A DNA stretch of 64,000 nucleotides, taken from Mycobacteroides chelonae CCUG 47445. Lineage in GTDB: Bacteria > Actinomycetota > Actinomycetes > Mycobacteriales > Mycobacteriaceae. The stretch lies in assembly GCF_001632805.1 (NCBI RefSeq), contig NZ_CP007220.1, positions 3,720,001-3,784,000 on the forward strand. Direction: 5' to 3'. The first letter of the stretch is position 1; each line of letters begins with the position of its first letter. Of this stretch, positions 33,773 through 41,915 are shown piece by piece. The notes under the pieces were generated by a model. That model was not told the DNA's origin. It saw nothing but the letters and a program-made list of their open reading frames with translations, and did no database searches. Made by a program: the position numbers and the translations under genes.

Positions 33773-35382
33773 CCGTAGCGGCGCAGACGATCCAGGACTG
33801 GATCGACCATGACCCCGACCCCGAGACGGCAGCCGAGCTGCGCGCCTGCTCCGAGGAGGAGCTCGCGCAACGATTCTCGGAGCCATTGGTGTTCGGCACG
33901 GCGGGTCTGCGCGGCGCCGTCCGGGGCGGCCCGAACGGCATGAACCTGGCGGTGGTGTTGCGCACCACTTACGCACTGGCCAAGGTTCTCAAGGATCGGT
34001 GCCTCGGCGGCTCGACCGTGGTGGTGGGCCGCGATGCGCGACACGGATCCGAGCAGTTCGCACAGGGCGCGGCGGAAGTCCTTGCTGCCGAGGGGTTCAA
34101 GGTCGTGCTGCTCCCCCGCCCACTGCCCACTCCGGTGCTGGCGTTCGCGGTACGGCATCTGGATGCGGCAGCAGGCATCCAGATCACCGCATCCCACAAC
34201 CCTCCCGCCGACAACGGCTACAAGGTGTACTGGTCAGGGGGTGCTCAGATCATCTCCCCAACCGATCGCGATATCGAATCAACAACAAAGGCAGCGCCTT
34301 TCGCAGATCAGATTCCCCGTACCCCCGTCACCCCCGCCGATGACACCTTGGTGGATGCCTACGTCCAGCGTGCCGCCACGGTGCGGCGGGGCTCCGGCAG
34401 TGTCCGCATCGCCCTCACCGCATTGCATGGAGTCGGCGGCGCCACCGCCATAGCCGTGCTGAATGCTGCGGGTATCAACGATATTCACGTGGTGGACGAG
34501 CAGTTCCAGCCGGATCCGGACTTTCCGACAGTCGCCTTTCCGAATCCCGAAGAGCCGGGAGCCGCTGACGCGGTACTGACCCGGGCCGCCGAGATCGATG
34601 CGGATCTGGCCGTCGCGCTGGACCCGGACGCCGACCGCTGCGCCATCGGAATTCCCACCACGACCGGTTGGCGCATGCTGTCCGGCGATGAAACCGGTTG
34701 GCTGCTTGGTGATTACATCCTCTCAACGCAGCCACCATCGCCCACTCCGCCAGTGGTCGCCAGCACTGTGGTCTCCTCCCGCATGCTCGCGCGCATCGCG
34801 GCATCACTCGGCGCGCGGCACGTGGAAACTCTCACCGGCTTCAAATGGCTTGTCCGAGCGGCAGATTTCGACCTGGTCTACGCGTACGAGGAAGCCATTG
34901 GGCATTGCGTGGATCCCGCCGCCGTTCGGGACAAGGACGGTATCTCCGCGGCGGTGCTCGCATGCGACCTCGTGACACATCTGCGTGAGCTCGGATCGAG
35001 CGTGGAGGAAAAGCTCGAGAACCTGGCGATCAGGCACGGTATCCATGTCACCTCGCAGGTCTCCCTGCGCATGGACTCCCTCGCCGACATCACGGCGATG
35101 ATGACGCGCCTGCGGGCGAACCTGCCCACCGCGCTGTCCGGCTTCCCGATCACCGTCGAGGACCTACTGGAACGACGGGGTCAGCAGCGCACCGACGCGG
35201 TGATACTGTCCGGCGAAATCGGGGGGTCGTCCATTCGACTGGTGATCCGCCCCTCGGGCACTGAACCAAAGGTCAAGTGCTACATCGAAGTCCGCGAGCC
35301 GGTCATCACCGATGCGACCGTCGCGCGGATCTGGGCGGGCGTGGTGGTCTCCGAGCTGGAGGCGTACGCCCGCAACATCTAG
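33769..35382 (+). CDS. pmmB: phosphomannomutase/phosphopentomutase-type enzyme PmmB
   Basis: The 537-residue alpha-D-phosphohexomutase has the phosphoserine loop [16 protein letters not shown], the Mg-binding loop [10 protein letters not shown], sugar-binding GDETGWLLG, and the phosphate-binding C-terminus [14 protein letters not shown]. Rv3308 is called PmmB. Its coupling to a nucleoside phosphorylase (ATGA overlap) fits a phosphopentomutase role, turning ribose-1-phosphate into ribose-5-phosphate, rather than or besides mannose work. It is convergent with upp. Confidence 0.92.
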   Translation: MTVAAQTIQDWIDHDPDPETAAELRACSEEELAQRFSEPLVFGTAGLRGAVRGGPNGMNLAVVLRTTYALAKVLKDRCLGGSTVVVGRDARHGSEQFAQGAAEVLAAEGFKVVLLPRPLPTPVLAFAVRHLDAAAGIQITASHNPPADNGYKVYWSGGAQIISPTDRDIESTTKAAPFADQIPRTPVTPADDTLVDAYVQRAATVRRGSGSVRIALTALHGVGGATAIAVLNAAGINDIHVVDEQFQPDPDFPTVAFPNPEEPGAADAVLTRAAEIDADLAVALDPDADRCAIGIPTTTGWRMLSGDETGWLLGDYILSTQPPSPTPPVVASTVVSSRMLARIAASLGARHVETLTGFKWLVRAADFDLVYAYEEAIGHCVDPAAVRDKDGISAAVLACDLVTHLRELGSSVEEKLENLAIRHGIHVTSQVSLRMDSLADITAMMTRLRANLPTALSGFPITVEDLLERRGQQRTDAVILSGEIGGSSIRLVIRPSGTEPKVKCYIEVREPVITDATVARIWAGVVVSELEAYARNI

Positions 35383-35393
35383 CTCGGCCCGAC

Positions 35394-36035
35394 TTATCTG
35401 GGACCGAACTGACGATCACCGGCGTCGCCCAGGCCCGGCACGATGTATGCGGCATCGTTCAGACCCTCGTCGATGGTGGCGGTGAATAACCGCGCGGATG
35501 TCGACGGGCCGTAGCGCGCAACGCCCTCCCGGACCGCCTCGACTCCCTGCGGTGCCGCGACCACACACAACATCGTGATGTCGGTGGCACCGCGGGAATG
35601 CAACAGATCGAGCGTATGGACCATCGAACCACCGGTGGCCAGCATCGGATCCAGGATGAACACCGGTTGTGTCGACAAGTCGGCCGGAAGAGATTCCAGA
35701 TAGGGGGTGGGTTGCCAGGTCTGCTCGTCGCGCGCCATGCCGACGAACCCGACCCGCGCCTCGGGGATGAGGGCATGTGCCTGATCCACCATCCCCAACC
35801 CCGCACGCAGGACCGGGACCAGCAACGGCGGATTGGCCAAACGGAACCCCGTCGTCACCGCGACGGGTGTGTGCACCGCGGCGGACTCGACCGGTGCCGA
35901 GCGGGTCGCCTCATAGACCAGCATCAGGGTGAGATCCCGCAGCGCAGTGCGGAAGGCCGCGTTGTCCGTGCCCGCGTCGCGAAGGGTGGTCAACCGGGCC
36001 GCGGCCAGCGGGTGCTCGACTACGTGCACATGCAT
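35394..36035 (-). CDS. upp: uracil phosphoribosyltransferase
   Basis: Makes UMP from uracil and PRPP. The 213-residue protein starts [20 protein letters not shown], and has the PRPP loop [16 protein letters not shown] and the uracil-binding C-terminus [20 protein letters not shown]. The ATG at 36035 lies seven bases after TAGGGT. It belongs functionally to the nucleoside salvage genes on either side (deoD, add-deoA-cdd). In M. tuberculosis the next gene is sapM; here it is the type VII-like locus. Confidence 0.95.
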   Translation of the reverse strand: MHVHVVEHPLAAARLTTLRDAGTDNAAFRTALRDLTLMLVYEATRSAPVESAAVHTPVAVTTGFRLANPPLLVPVLRAGLGMVDQAHALIPEARVGFVGMARDEQTWQPTPYLESLPADLSTQPVFILDPMLATGGSMVHTLDLLHSRGATDITMLCVVAAPQGVEAVREGVARYGPSTSARLFTATIDEGLNDAAYIVPGLGDAGDRQFGPR

Positions 36036-36042
36036 GCTCCAG

Positions 36043-36048
36043 ACCCTA
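36043..36048 (-). promoter_or_regulatory. -10 box (TAGGGT) for upp
   Basis: Seven bases from ATG 36035, so the longer frame to 36092 is not used. Confidence 0.5.
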
Positions 36049-36327
36049 GAGCAGCAAGCTTCGATCCCGCCGATCCCAGAGGTGGGGGACATGTGATGGG
36101 CGTCACTTTCGGCACAGTACGGCTCTGCGCCTCCTTATCGTTCCTGGCAAAGCCAAGCCAGCTATGCTGAGCAGGTAATACAACGGGGTGGCCACGTTGC
36201 CAAAAAATCTTTCAAAAAGTTTGAGAAAGATGGAACCGAATCGCGACCACCCCCGTCGTATCCAAGTACAAGGCGAAAACTGCCCGAAAATAGGCGGTAG
36301 CCGAACCACCGGAGAGATGGAGGGGAC
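36049..36327 (+). promoter_or_regulatory. AT-rich leader upstream of the type VII-like locus
   Basis: No gene is visible. TATGCT at 36163-36168 is a possible -10 and would give a leader of about 150 bases. Bases 36202-36231 are strikingly A/T-rich and include a hairpin (36207-36231, ATCTTTCAAA pairing with TTTG..AAAGAT). A GGAGGGGA ribosome site precedes ATG 36328. Such low-GC stretches often bind Lsr2 or EspR in mycobacteria. Confidence 0.4.
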
Positions 36328-36654
36328 ATGGCAGACGGATTAGCAGCCGACACAGACATTCTGCGTGGCGTTGGCGGAGTCCAGTTGGGGATGGGCGGAA
36401 CGCTCGCGGCGGTGGGCACCGCGGTCAGCATCTTTCCGGTCGCCGCGCTAGCGCCGATCTTCGGTCCGATTGGCGCGCACTACCTGGGCGCATTCGCCGC
36501 GACCTCCGCCAAGCAGGGGCTGGACGTCGGTCAGCTCGCCATGGGCGTCACCGAGTCCGGTGTCACCACCAATGTGGCGAGCAAGGGCTACGACGACGAT
36601 GACGACAACATCGGTCAGAACATCAGCGCCACCGTCGAGGGAATCGAGGCGTAA
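36328..36654 (+). CDS. EspC-like small type VII secretion target
   Basis: A 108-residue protein without signal peptide, rich in Ala/Gly, with two helical halves and the tail SKGYDDDDDNIGQNISATVEG. The tail contains Y-x3-D, the general type VII secretion motif, in the position where EspC-type proteins have Y-x-x-D-E. The central SIFPVAALAPIFGPIGAHYLG is hydrophobic. It precedes an NlpC/P60 protein by two bases. The pairing of a small WXG100/EspC-like protein with a larger helical substrate is typical of ESX partners. Family call is by pattern, not search. Confidence 0.65.
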   Translation: MADGLAADTDILRGVGGVQLGMGGTLAAVGTAVSIFPVAALAPIFGPIGAHYLGAFAATSAKQGLDVGQLAMGVTESGVTTNVASKGYDDDDDNIGQNISATVEGIEA

Positions 36655-36656
36655 CC

Positions 36657-38003
36657 ATGGTTGAGACAAGTCCAATCTCGCCCAGTCGTTTGTCCGAGGC
36701 TGTCAACACGGACTACCCGAGCTTCGAGAACAACCCCTTTTCCGCAGGGCTGATCGGGCCGGCCATGGACATGGCCGGCACCGTCGGTAACGGCCAGTTC
36801 AAAGAGGGCCAGGACCCCAGCAAGATGCTGGAGGGTGGCATGCAGGTCATGCAGCAGGTCATGCAGCAGGGCATGCAGGCGGGAAGCCAGCTCATCGGCA
36901 CCTTCGCCGGTGCGGCGGCCCAGGCTCTGGGGCAGTTCGCCGGCATGGCCGGCCAGGCGCTCAGCAGCATGGCCACCCGCAGCGGCGCCATGGGCGCCAA
37001 TGTCGGGCAGGCGTCGGAGTCCACCGGCCGGGCCAGCGCTCTGATCGGTGAAGCCCTCCAGGAGTTCCAGCACACGTCCGAGGCGTTGACACCATTGCTC
37101 TGGGTTCCGGGTGTTGCCGCAGAGTTGGCGGAAGCCGCCAGCCGATGCACAGCCCGAGTCGCCGAGCACACCGCACAGCTTGAAGGAGAGCTGGCCGGAC
37201 AGGCCGGCGAACTAACCGGCATGGCTGGTGCCGATATGGGCAACCCCTCCACCCCCGCGTCCGGGAGCGTCCAGCCCGCGATGTCGGCCATGCAGGGCGG
37301 CCTCCAGGCCGGAACTCAGGCGATGTCCGGCGTCGCGAGCGGCGTCACCCAGACCATGAGCTCGATGGGTCAGGGCCTCGGCCAGATCCCGCAGGCCCTG
37401 AGCGGAATGCTCGGTGGCGGCGGCAGCGGTTCTGCCAGTGCGCTGGCCGGTGGCTCCAACATGAGCGGTATCGCCGCCGGTGCCCTGGCCAATCCCTTCG
37501 GTGCGAGTGGCGGCCACGCCTCCTCCACCGCCGGTGGAACCAGCAGCGGATTGGGGAGTTCTAACGCCAATGCGGCCAAGATGCTGCTTGACCCGCGCAG
37601 CATGGGCAAGGGCGCGCAGCTGTTCCTGCCCGACGGCAGCACCAGTCAGGCCCCGAACGCCGCCGCGGCCGAAGCCGTGCGCAAGGCGCTCAGCCAGGTT
37701 GGCGTGCCCTACGAGTGGGGTGGTACCAAGCCTGGCGTCGGCCTGGACTGCAGTGGCTTGACCCAGTGGGCCTACGGCGAGTCCGGCGTCGACATCCCCC
37801 GCCTCGCGCAGGAGCAGGGTGTGGGTGTCCGAGTCGATCAGGGATCTGTCATGCCGGGTGACCTCGCGGTGTGGGATGGCCACGTCGCCATGGTGATCGG
37901 CAACGGCATGATGGTCGAGGCCGGTGACCCGGTGCAGATCTCCCCGATCCGCACCACCAACGCCGGGCAGGGATTCCATGGATTCTACCGACCCACTTCC
38001 TAG
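36657..38003 (+). CDS. type VII-like NlpC/P60 cell-wall peptidase with helical secretion domain
   Basis: A 448-residue fusion with no Sec signal. Residues 1-190 are helical and Met/Gln-rich (GMQVMQQVMQQGMQ near 61-74), like EspB or PPE helices; 195-310 is a Gly/Ser/Ala-rich linker with Met clusters; 330-448 is NlpC/P60: PYEWGGTKPGVGLDCSGLTQ gives nucleophile C365, VMPGDLAVWDGHVAMVIG gives H409, and MVEAG puts Glu421 where the third residue is usually His. It should cleave peptidoglycan stem peptides (typically D-Glu to diaminopimelate). The next gene starts inside its last 26 bases. Confidence 0.8.
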   Translation: MVETSPISPSRLSEAVNTDYPSFENNPFSAGLIGPAMDMAGTVGNGQFKEGQDPSKMLEGGMQVMQQVMQQGMQAGSQLIGTFAGAAAQALGQFAGMAGQALSSMATRSGAMGANVGQASESTGRASALIGEALQEFQHTSEALTPLLWVPGVAAELAEAASRCTARVAEHTAQLEGELAGQAGELTGMAGADMGNPSTPASGSVQPAMSAMQGGLQAGTQAMSGVASGVTQTMSSMGQGLGQIPQALSGMLGGGGSGSASALAGGSNMSGIAAGALANPFGASGGHASSTAGGTSSGLGSSNANAAKMLLDPRSMGKGAQLFLPDGSTSQAPNAAAAEAVRKALSQVGVPYEWGGTKPGVGLDCSGLTQWAYGESGVDIPRLAQEQGVGVRVDQGSVMPGDLAVWDGHVAMVIGNGMMVEAGDPVQISPIRTTNAGQGFHGFYRPTS

Positions 38004-38331
38004 CTCAGGAGTGCCGCGGCCCGAGCCGCGTGCGAGCATCGATATGACCAATCGTGCTCGCACGCTGCGGGTCAAAGTCTCAGAATTCGGGCTGCCGCTT
38101 GAGGTTCACATCGAACCCGACATGCTCAGTCGCGGCGCGTCGGCACTCGCACAGGAGATCAAGAACCTGTGCGAACTCGGTGCTGCGCGCTGCGGCGCAG
38201 CACGGCGCGAGGAGCTTGCCGAGACCGGCATCCCCGACTATCTCCTGGACAAGATCGGCCTGGCGACACCTGCCCAGGTCGCCGACTTGGAATTGCGCCA
38301 ATCCGAAGAGCAGATGGAACGGAGATCCTGA
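37978..38331 (+). CDS. YbaB/EspL-like protein
   Basis: A 117-residue protein: a flexible Pro-rich start, then TLRVKVSEFGLPLEVHIEPDML and a helical C-terminus. The strand-strand-helix layout resembles YbaB/EbfC proteins, of which EspL is the ESX-1-linked example acting as a chaperone or stability factor. ATG 37978 has an AGGGA site and overlaps the peptidase gene; ATG 38044 is possible but has no site. The stop overlaps the next ATG. It contains a cysteine pair (C in NLCELGAARCG). Confidence 0.55.
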   Translation: MDSTDPLPSSGVPRPEPRASIDMTNRARTLRVKVSEFGLPLEVHIEPDMLSRGASALAQEIKNLCELGAARCGAARREELAETGIPDYLLDKIGLATPAQVADLELRQSEEQMERRS

Positions 38332-38672
38332 TGACGGAGCCAGACCTCAACTTCTTCAAGGCGCTCGAACAGCAGTATCAGGAGACCATGACGAGGGCCC
38401 GCGCCGGCGGCCACATCCTGAACAGTGCTGTCGAAGAGCTCAAAGACCTTCGCGGATGGGCACGTTCGGCGCAGGGCCATGTGGAGGCGGAAGCCAACGG
38501 CAACGGCGCGCTGACCAACCTCCGACTCGACGACTCGGTCACCAAACTGTCTCCCAAGATCGTCGGGCAGATCGTGGTGGCCACTGCCGCTGCGGCCGCG
38601 GGTCAGGCTTTCGATCACCGTGAACGCGTGCTAGCACAGCTCTTGGTGGACCTGAAGAATCCGCAGCCGTAA
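38331..38672 (+). CDS. YbaB/EbfC-like protein
   Basis: A 113-residue protein: helix FFKALEQQYQETMTRARAGG, short strand region SAQGHVEAEANGNGALTNLRLD and C-terminal helix AAAAGQAFDHRERVLAQLLVDL, the classic helix-strands-helix of YbaB nucleoid-associated proteins. It shares its first base with the previous stop (TGATG). Two such proteins directly after a type VII substrate suggest a heterodimeric chaperone. It converges with the FkbM gene. Confidence 0.65.
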   Translation: MTEPDLNFFKALEQQYQETMTRARAGGHILNSAVEELKDLRGWARSAQGHVEAEANGNGALTNLRLDDSVTKLSPKIVGQIVVATAAAAAGQAFDHRERVLAQLLVDLKNPQP

Positions 38673-38682
38673 CCGTTTCGGG

Positions 38683-39432
38683 CTACAGACCCGCGCGGTC
38701 TCGCTGTGAATCGGTCAGGAAGACCGTATTTTTGGCGTCCCGCCAGTCTTGGCTGAGCCGTCCGTCGCGATAGGCGTACGGCCTCAGCCCGGCGGGCTGC
38801 AGCAGGGACACCACCTCGTCCGACGGCGTCTCGATGATCATCACCGGGCGTGACGCGGCGATCGTGGCCAGCCCACCACGAATGACCGCGGCCTCCAGAC
38901 CCTGCACATCGATCTTGATCACCTGAGGATCCAGGCCAAAGTCGTCCAGCCGCCGAACCTGTACGGGATGGCGCTCGATCGTCAGTTTGGATGCGTCGAA
39001 CCCCGCCAGGGTGTCCGGGTTAAGCCAGCCGCGCGCCTCCTTCTCATCGAGGGAGGCCAGACCGTCGTAGACGAAGTTCCGATACCGGGGAATGAACAGA
39101 TCGAAGGTACCGTCCGCGTCGGAGAGTCCGCAGGCGTGCACGGTTACGGTCTTGCTTTCATATCGGCGTCTAAGTCGCTGAGCTAGAACGGCATTGGGCT
39201 CGAAACTAACGATCCGTTCCGGCGCCGCCGTGCGCTGCAGCGCACAGATGCTCTGCCCCCAGTTGCCACCGATATCCACCGCCTCCGCGATGGGTCCCAA
39301 GCGGCCCAGCAGGTGGAATTCGGGATCGATGCGCCACCCGAACAGTCGAGTGCCCATGTTGTACGCACCGAACTTGAGCGGCCGCAGAAACGGCAGATAG
39401 GTTTGCGCCATTCTCAGCGCCGGCATGCTCAC
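38683..39432 (-). CDS. FkbM family SAM-dependent methyltransferase
   Basis: A 249-residue protein with the FkbM pattern: VDIGGNWGQSICAL (SAM motif I), IVSFEPNAVLAQRL, VRRLDDFGLDPQVIKIDVQGLEAAVIRGG (in part) and MIIETP. FkbM enzymes O-methylate sugars, polyketides or glycopeptidolipids; with no glycosyltransferase beside it the acceptor is unknown. GTG 39432 or ATG 39426 could be the start. The long upstream gap carries an inverted repeat. Confidence 0.82.
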   Translation of the reverse strand: MSMPALRMAQTYLPFLRPLKFGAYNMGTRLFGWRIDPEFHLLGRLGPIAEAVDIGGNWGQSICALQRTAAPERIVSFEPNAVLAQRLRRRYESKTVTVHACGLSDADGTFDLFIPRYRNFVYDGLASLDEKEARGWLNPDTLAGFDASKLTIERHPVQVRRLDDFGLDPQVIKIDVQGLEAAVIRGGLATIAASRPVMIIETPSDEVVSLLQPAGLRPYAYRDGRLSQDWRDAKNTVFLTDSQRDRAGL

Positions 39433-39519
39433 GTGGGCACATTAGCCGAAAGGCGAAGGCGGATCTGCGCCAAGGAATCACGAGTCCCCGACCTGATGAG
39501 GCGCCGGGGTTCACCGTCA

Positions 39520-39554
39520 CACCTACCGACCCCTCATATGTGCACCGGTAGGTG
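39520..39554. repeat. 9-bp inverted repeat upstream of the FkbM gene
   Basis: CACCTACCG (39520-39528) and CGGTAGGTG (39546-39554) are perfect inverted copies around 17 bases, centres 26 bp apart. About 90-120 bp before the FkbM start; possibly an operator. Confidence 0.5.
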
Positions 39555-39781
39555 CTCGCGGCGACCAAAAAATGCACGTCTGTGACCGGCCGAACAGCCG
39601 CCACACAGGGCGCATCCACGCTGCGGGCGCGGCCCGAAGAGACAGGGTCCGCACTTAGCCCGCCGATCGCGGGAGCCAGCAGAAAATATCGCGTCTGACC
39701 TGCCCAGCGCAACCTTTTCGGAATACTCGCGGCCCTGTTCCACACCGAGCGCTGATCGATCACCGGCACGTGCTCCGCTGA

Positions 39782-39787
39782 TAACAT
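39782..39787 (+). promoter_or_regulatory. -10 box (TAACAT) for the first Rv3651-like gene
   Basis: Six bases before GTG 39794; identical hexamer and spacing recur before the second copy. Confidence 0.5.
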
Positions 39788-39793
39788 CCGGAG

Positions 39794-40768
39794 GTGGCAC
39801 GCGAGTGGCTTCTACTGGAAACACTCGGCGACGAGCCCACCGTCATCGCCTCCGGCAGTCAGCCGCGGAACATGATTCCGCTCAGCGCGTTCCTGCGCCG
39901 TAATCGAAATCTCGGTCTGATTCGCCGCGTCATCACCGCGGCGACAAAGGCAAACAAGGCCGCGAGCATCGGGCCGCCCGATTCCGATTCGGTGATCGAC
40001 ATCCGGCCGATCGCCATGCCCGACGGCCGCGTGCACGGGGTCTGGCTATGGACGGGAGCAGCACCGCCCTCATCCGATCCCCCGCGCGAGGGCGGTGCGG
40101 TGGTCCTCAACGCCGATACCGGCGCCCTCCACATCAGTGACGGTGCCGCCCTGGCCATGGGAATGGCTGCCACCGAGCCGCATGCCCGCATCAGCATGCC
40201 CGAGCTCTATCGCTACCTGGCGCCCAATCCGGGCGAAACAGATGTGCTGGGGCTCATCGTGACGGCGACCGAAGGCATGACCTACAGCGCCACCTGGCCC
40301 GGTGTGGACAGCGAGGGCAATCCCACCCTGTGCCATTTCGCCAGCCGATTGGTTCTGGAAACCAATCGGCAGGGCGTCCCCGAGCGTCTGGGACGCGCGA
40401 TCAACCTGCGAGTCGGCCAGCCGGCACCGCCGGTCCCGCTGCTGGAACAGCAGATCCTCGAGGCCACCGCCGAACCCGGCATGTATCGCGCGTTGGTCAT
40501 GATTGCTTCGAGGAAATTGATCAAGTGGATCGATCCTCCTGCCCCGGAATGGCATTGGGAATTCGACCCGTTGGGTCGCCCCAAGATTCACCCGGACGAC
40601 CAGGTGAATCTGAACTTCATGATCGATAACGCCGTGTTTGGTGCGACCGAGGCGGTAATCCGGTTCCGCTGCCACGACGACAGCTGGGAACCGCTGCACT
40701 GCTCAACCCAACTAGTACGGCTCAACGAGAATGCGACCGTCGCACTCATCACCCATCGGCGCCGGTAG
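39794..40768 (+). CDS. Rv3651-like PAS-fold protein, copy 1
   Basis: A 324-residue soluble protein beginning MAREWLLLETLGDEPTVIASGSQPRNM, matching the mycobacterial Rv3651 family, which consists of three PAS-like domains. The middle has VVLNADTGALHISDGAALAMG and the last third ALVMIASRKLIKWIDPPAPEWHWEFDPLGRPKIHPDDQ, a typical PAS-type repeat. No catalytic output domain, so a sensory or protein-binding role is inferred. A second copy follows after 53 bases with its own promoter. Confidence 0.78.
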   Translation: MAREWLLLETLGDEPTVIASGSQPRNMIPLSAFLRRNRNLGLIRRVITAATKANKAASIGPPDSDSVIDIRPIAMPDGRVHGVWLWTGAAPPSSDPPREGGAVVLNADTGALHISDGAALAMGMAATEPHARISMPELYRYLAPNPGETDVLGLIVTATEGMTYSATWPGVDSEGNPTLCHFASRLVLETNRQGVPERLGRAINLRVGQPAPPVPLLEQQILEATAEPGMYRALVMIASRKLIKWIDPPAPEWHWEFDPLGRPKIHPDDQVNLNFMIDNAVFGATEAVIRFRCHDDSWEPLHCSTQLVRLNENATVALITHRRR

Positions 40769-40809
40769 CGAGGCCGGACGCACGCACCGGATCTTCGCTC
40801 AAAAATTGC

Positions 40810-40815
40810 TAACAT
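40810..40815 (+). promoter_or_regulatory. -10 box (TAACAT) for the second Rv3651-like gene
   Basis: Six bases before ATG 40822, in the 53-bp gap after copy 1. Confidence 0.5.
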
Positions 40816-40821
40816 CCCGGC

Positions 40822-41820
40822 ATGGCCGGCGATTGGATGCTGCTAGAGACCCTGAGTGAGGTGCCCACGGTCATAGCTATCGGATTGCAGGCCCGCAATA
40901 TGACTCGGCTCGAATCGGTGCTGGGCCGCAACCGGCACCGCCCATTGATCGAGGCGGCGATCGCCGAATGCCGTCGCACGGGTGATCCCGCAGAGGCCCT
41001 CACTCCGGCTCGGGATCGCATCGTGCGCGTACACCCGATAGCGATGGGACAGGTGCATGTTCACGGCGTCCAGGTGTGGTTTGGACCGGCAGACCTCGAG
41101 CCGCCGCCGCGCCCTGTTGCGGGAGCATGCCTGGGCGATCTGGACACCTCGGTCACAACGCTCACCGAGGGGTACTTCGACGTGATGGGTGTCGACCCAC
41201 AGAACAGATCCGAGAAACAAGCCATTGCCGAAGGCCTTGCCCCCGTCTTGCCGAGTCCGCACAACATCGAGTTGATGGCCAACGCCGTGAACCCCGAACT
41301 CGAGTCGACGTTCTGCGGAACATGCCTGGCCGCCGACCACCAGGGAAACACCCTTCAAGTCCACTACGCCGGGCGGGCAGCCAAGGAAACCGGCGCGACA
41401 GGGAACGTGGCGCGCATCAACAGGATCGTGTGCACACGGGTGGAGAACAGTCCCGCCGAACCTCGGGTGGGATTGGCACAGCAGATCCTGGACGCGGTCG
41501 TGATCCCCGGAGCGCATCGGGTGCTGATCAACGTCGACACCTTCGCCGTCCTCAAATGGATCGACACGCCCTACCCCGACCTGGCATGGCGCTACGACCC
41601 CGATCGGCCCGAAAGCATCCATCCCGAGGACGCCGCGGTGGCGAGAAACATGCGCGAGGAGCTGCGGACGGGGTCGACCACCGGGGTGCTCCGGGTGCGC
41701 GCTGTCTCCGGCGGGTGGCTGCGACTGCACGCCTCGGCCACAAGATTCGCATTGCGTGACAATGCTTTTGCGGCCCTTGTCACCCTGACGGCCGCGCCGC
41801 GGCCGAATGCCCAGTCGTAG
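40822..41820 (+). CDS. Rv3651-like PAS-fold protein, copy 2
   Basis: A 332-residue paralogue of the preceding gene: MAGDWMLLETLSEVPTVIAIGLQARNM aligns with its start, HRVLINVDTFAVLKWIDTPYPDLAWRYDPDRPESIHPED with its C-terminal domain. The two are clearly diverged (well under half identical by eye), so this is an old duplication. The middle domain differs most and includes FCGTCLAADHQGN. Ligand unknown. Confidence 0.78.
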   Translation: MAGDWMLLETLSEVPTVIAIGLQARNMTRLESVLGRNRHRPLIEAAIAECRRTGDPAEALTPARDRIVRVHPIAMGQVHVHGVQVWFGPADLEPPPRPVAGACLGDLDTSVTTLTEGYFDVMGVDPQNRSEKQAIAEGLAPVLPSPHNIELMANAVNPELESTFCGTCLAADHQGNTLQVHYAGRAAKETGATGNVARINRIVCTRVENSPAEPRVGLAQQILDAVVIPGAHRVLINVDTFAVLKWIDTPYPDLAWRYDPDRPESIHPEDAAVARNMREELRTGSTTGVLRVRAVSGGWLRLHASATRFALRDNAFAALVTLTAAPRPNAQS

Positions 41821-41903
41821 ACCGCCGGGGCCCGAGCAGCTCTGTTCGCCGCGCGTGTGCCGGTTCTCGCGGTGGGTCTTTCGCTCAACTCAGCCGTTCT
41901 GGC

Positions 41904-41909
41904 TAGGCT
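41904..41909 (+). promoter_or_regulatory. -10 box (TAGGCT) for the acidic Rv3311-like gene
   Basis: Six bases before ATG 41916. Confidence 0.5.
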
Positions 41910-41915
41910 TGCCGC

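Larger units (their letters stand above)
39433..39793. other. 361-bp non-coding gap between FkbM gene and Rv3651-like gene
   Basis: No convincing gene. It holds a perfect 9-bp inverted repeat, an A6 run at 39567-39572 and, at its right end, the promoter of the downstream gene. A minus frame (39534-39824) has no start signal and no recognisable protein features. Confidence 0.5.

Noticed and set aside
36202..36231. Hairpin followed, on the minus strand, by six Ts: possible terminator
   Set aside because: No minus-strand gene ends here and the stem is almost all A/T, so it would be weak. Treated as part of an AT-rich control region.
39534..39824. 96-residue minus-strand frame in the 361-bp gap
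   Set aside because: No ribosome site or -10 box, it covers the promoter of the plus-strand gene, and composition is not protein-like.
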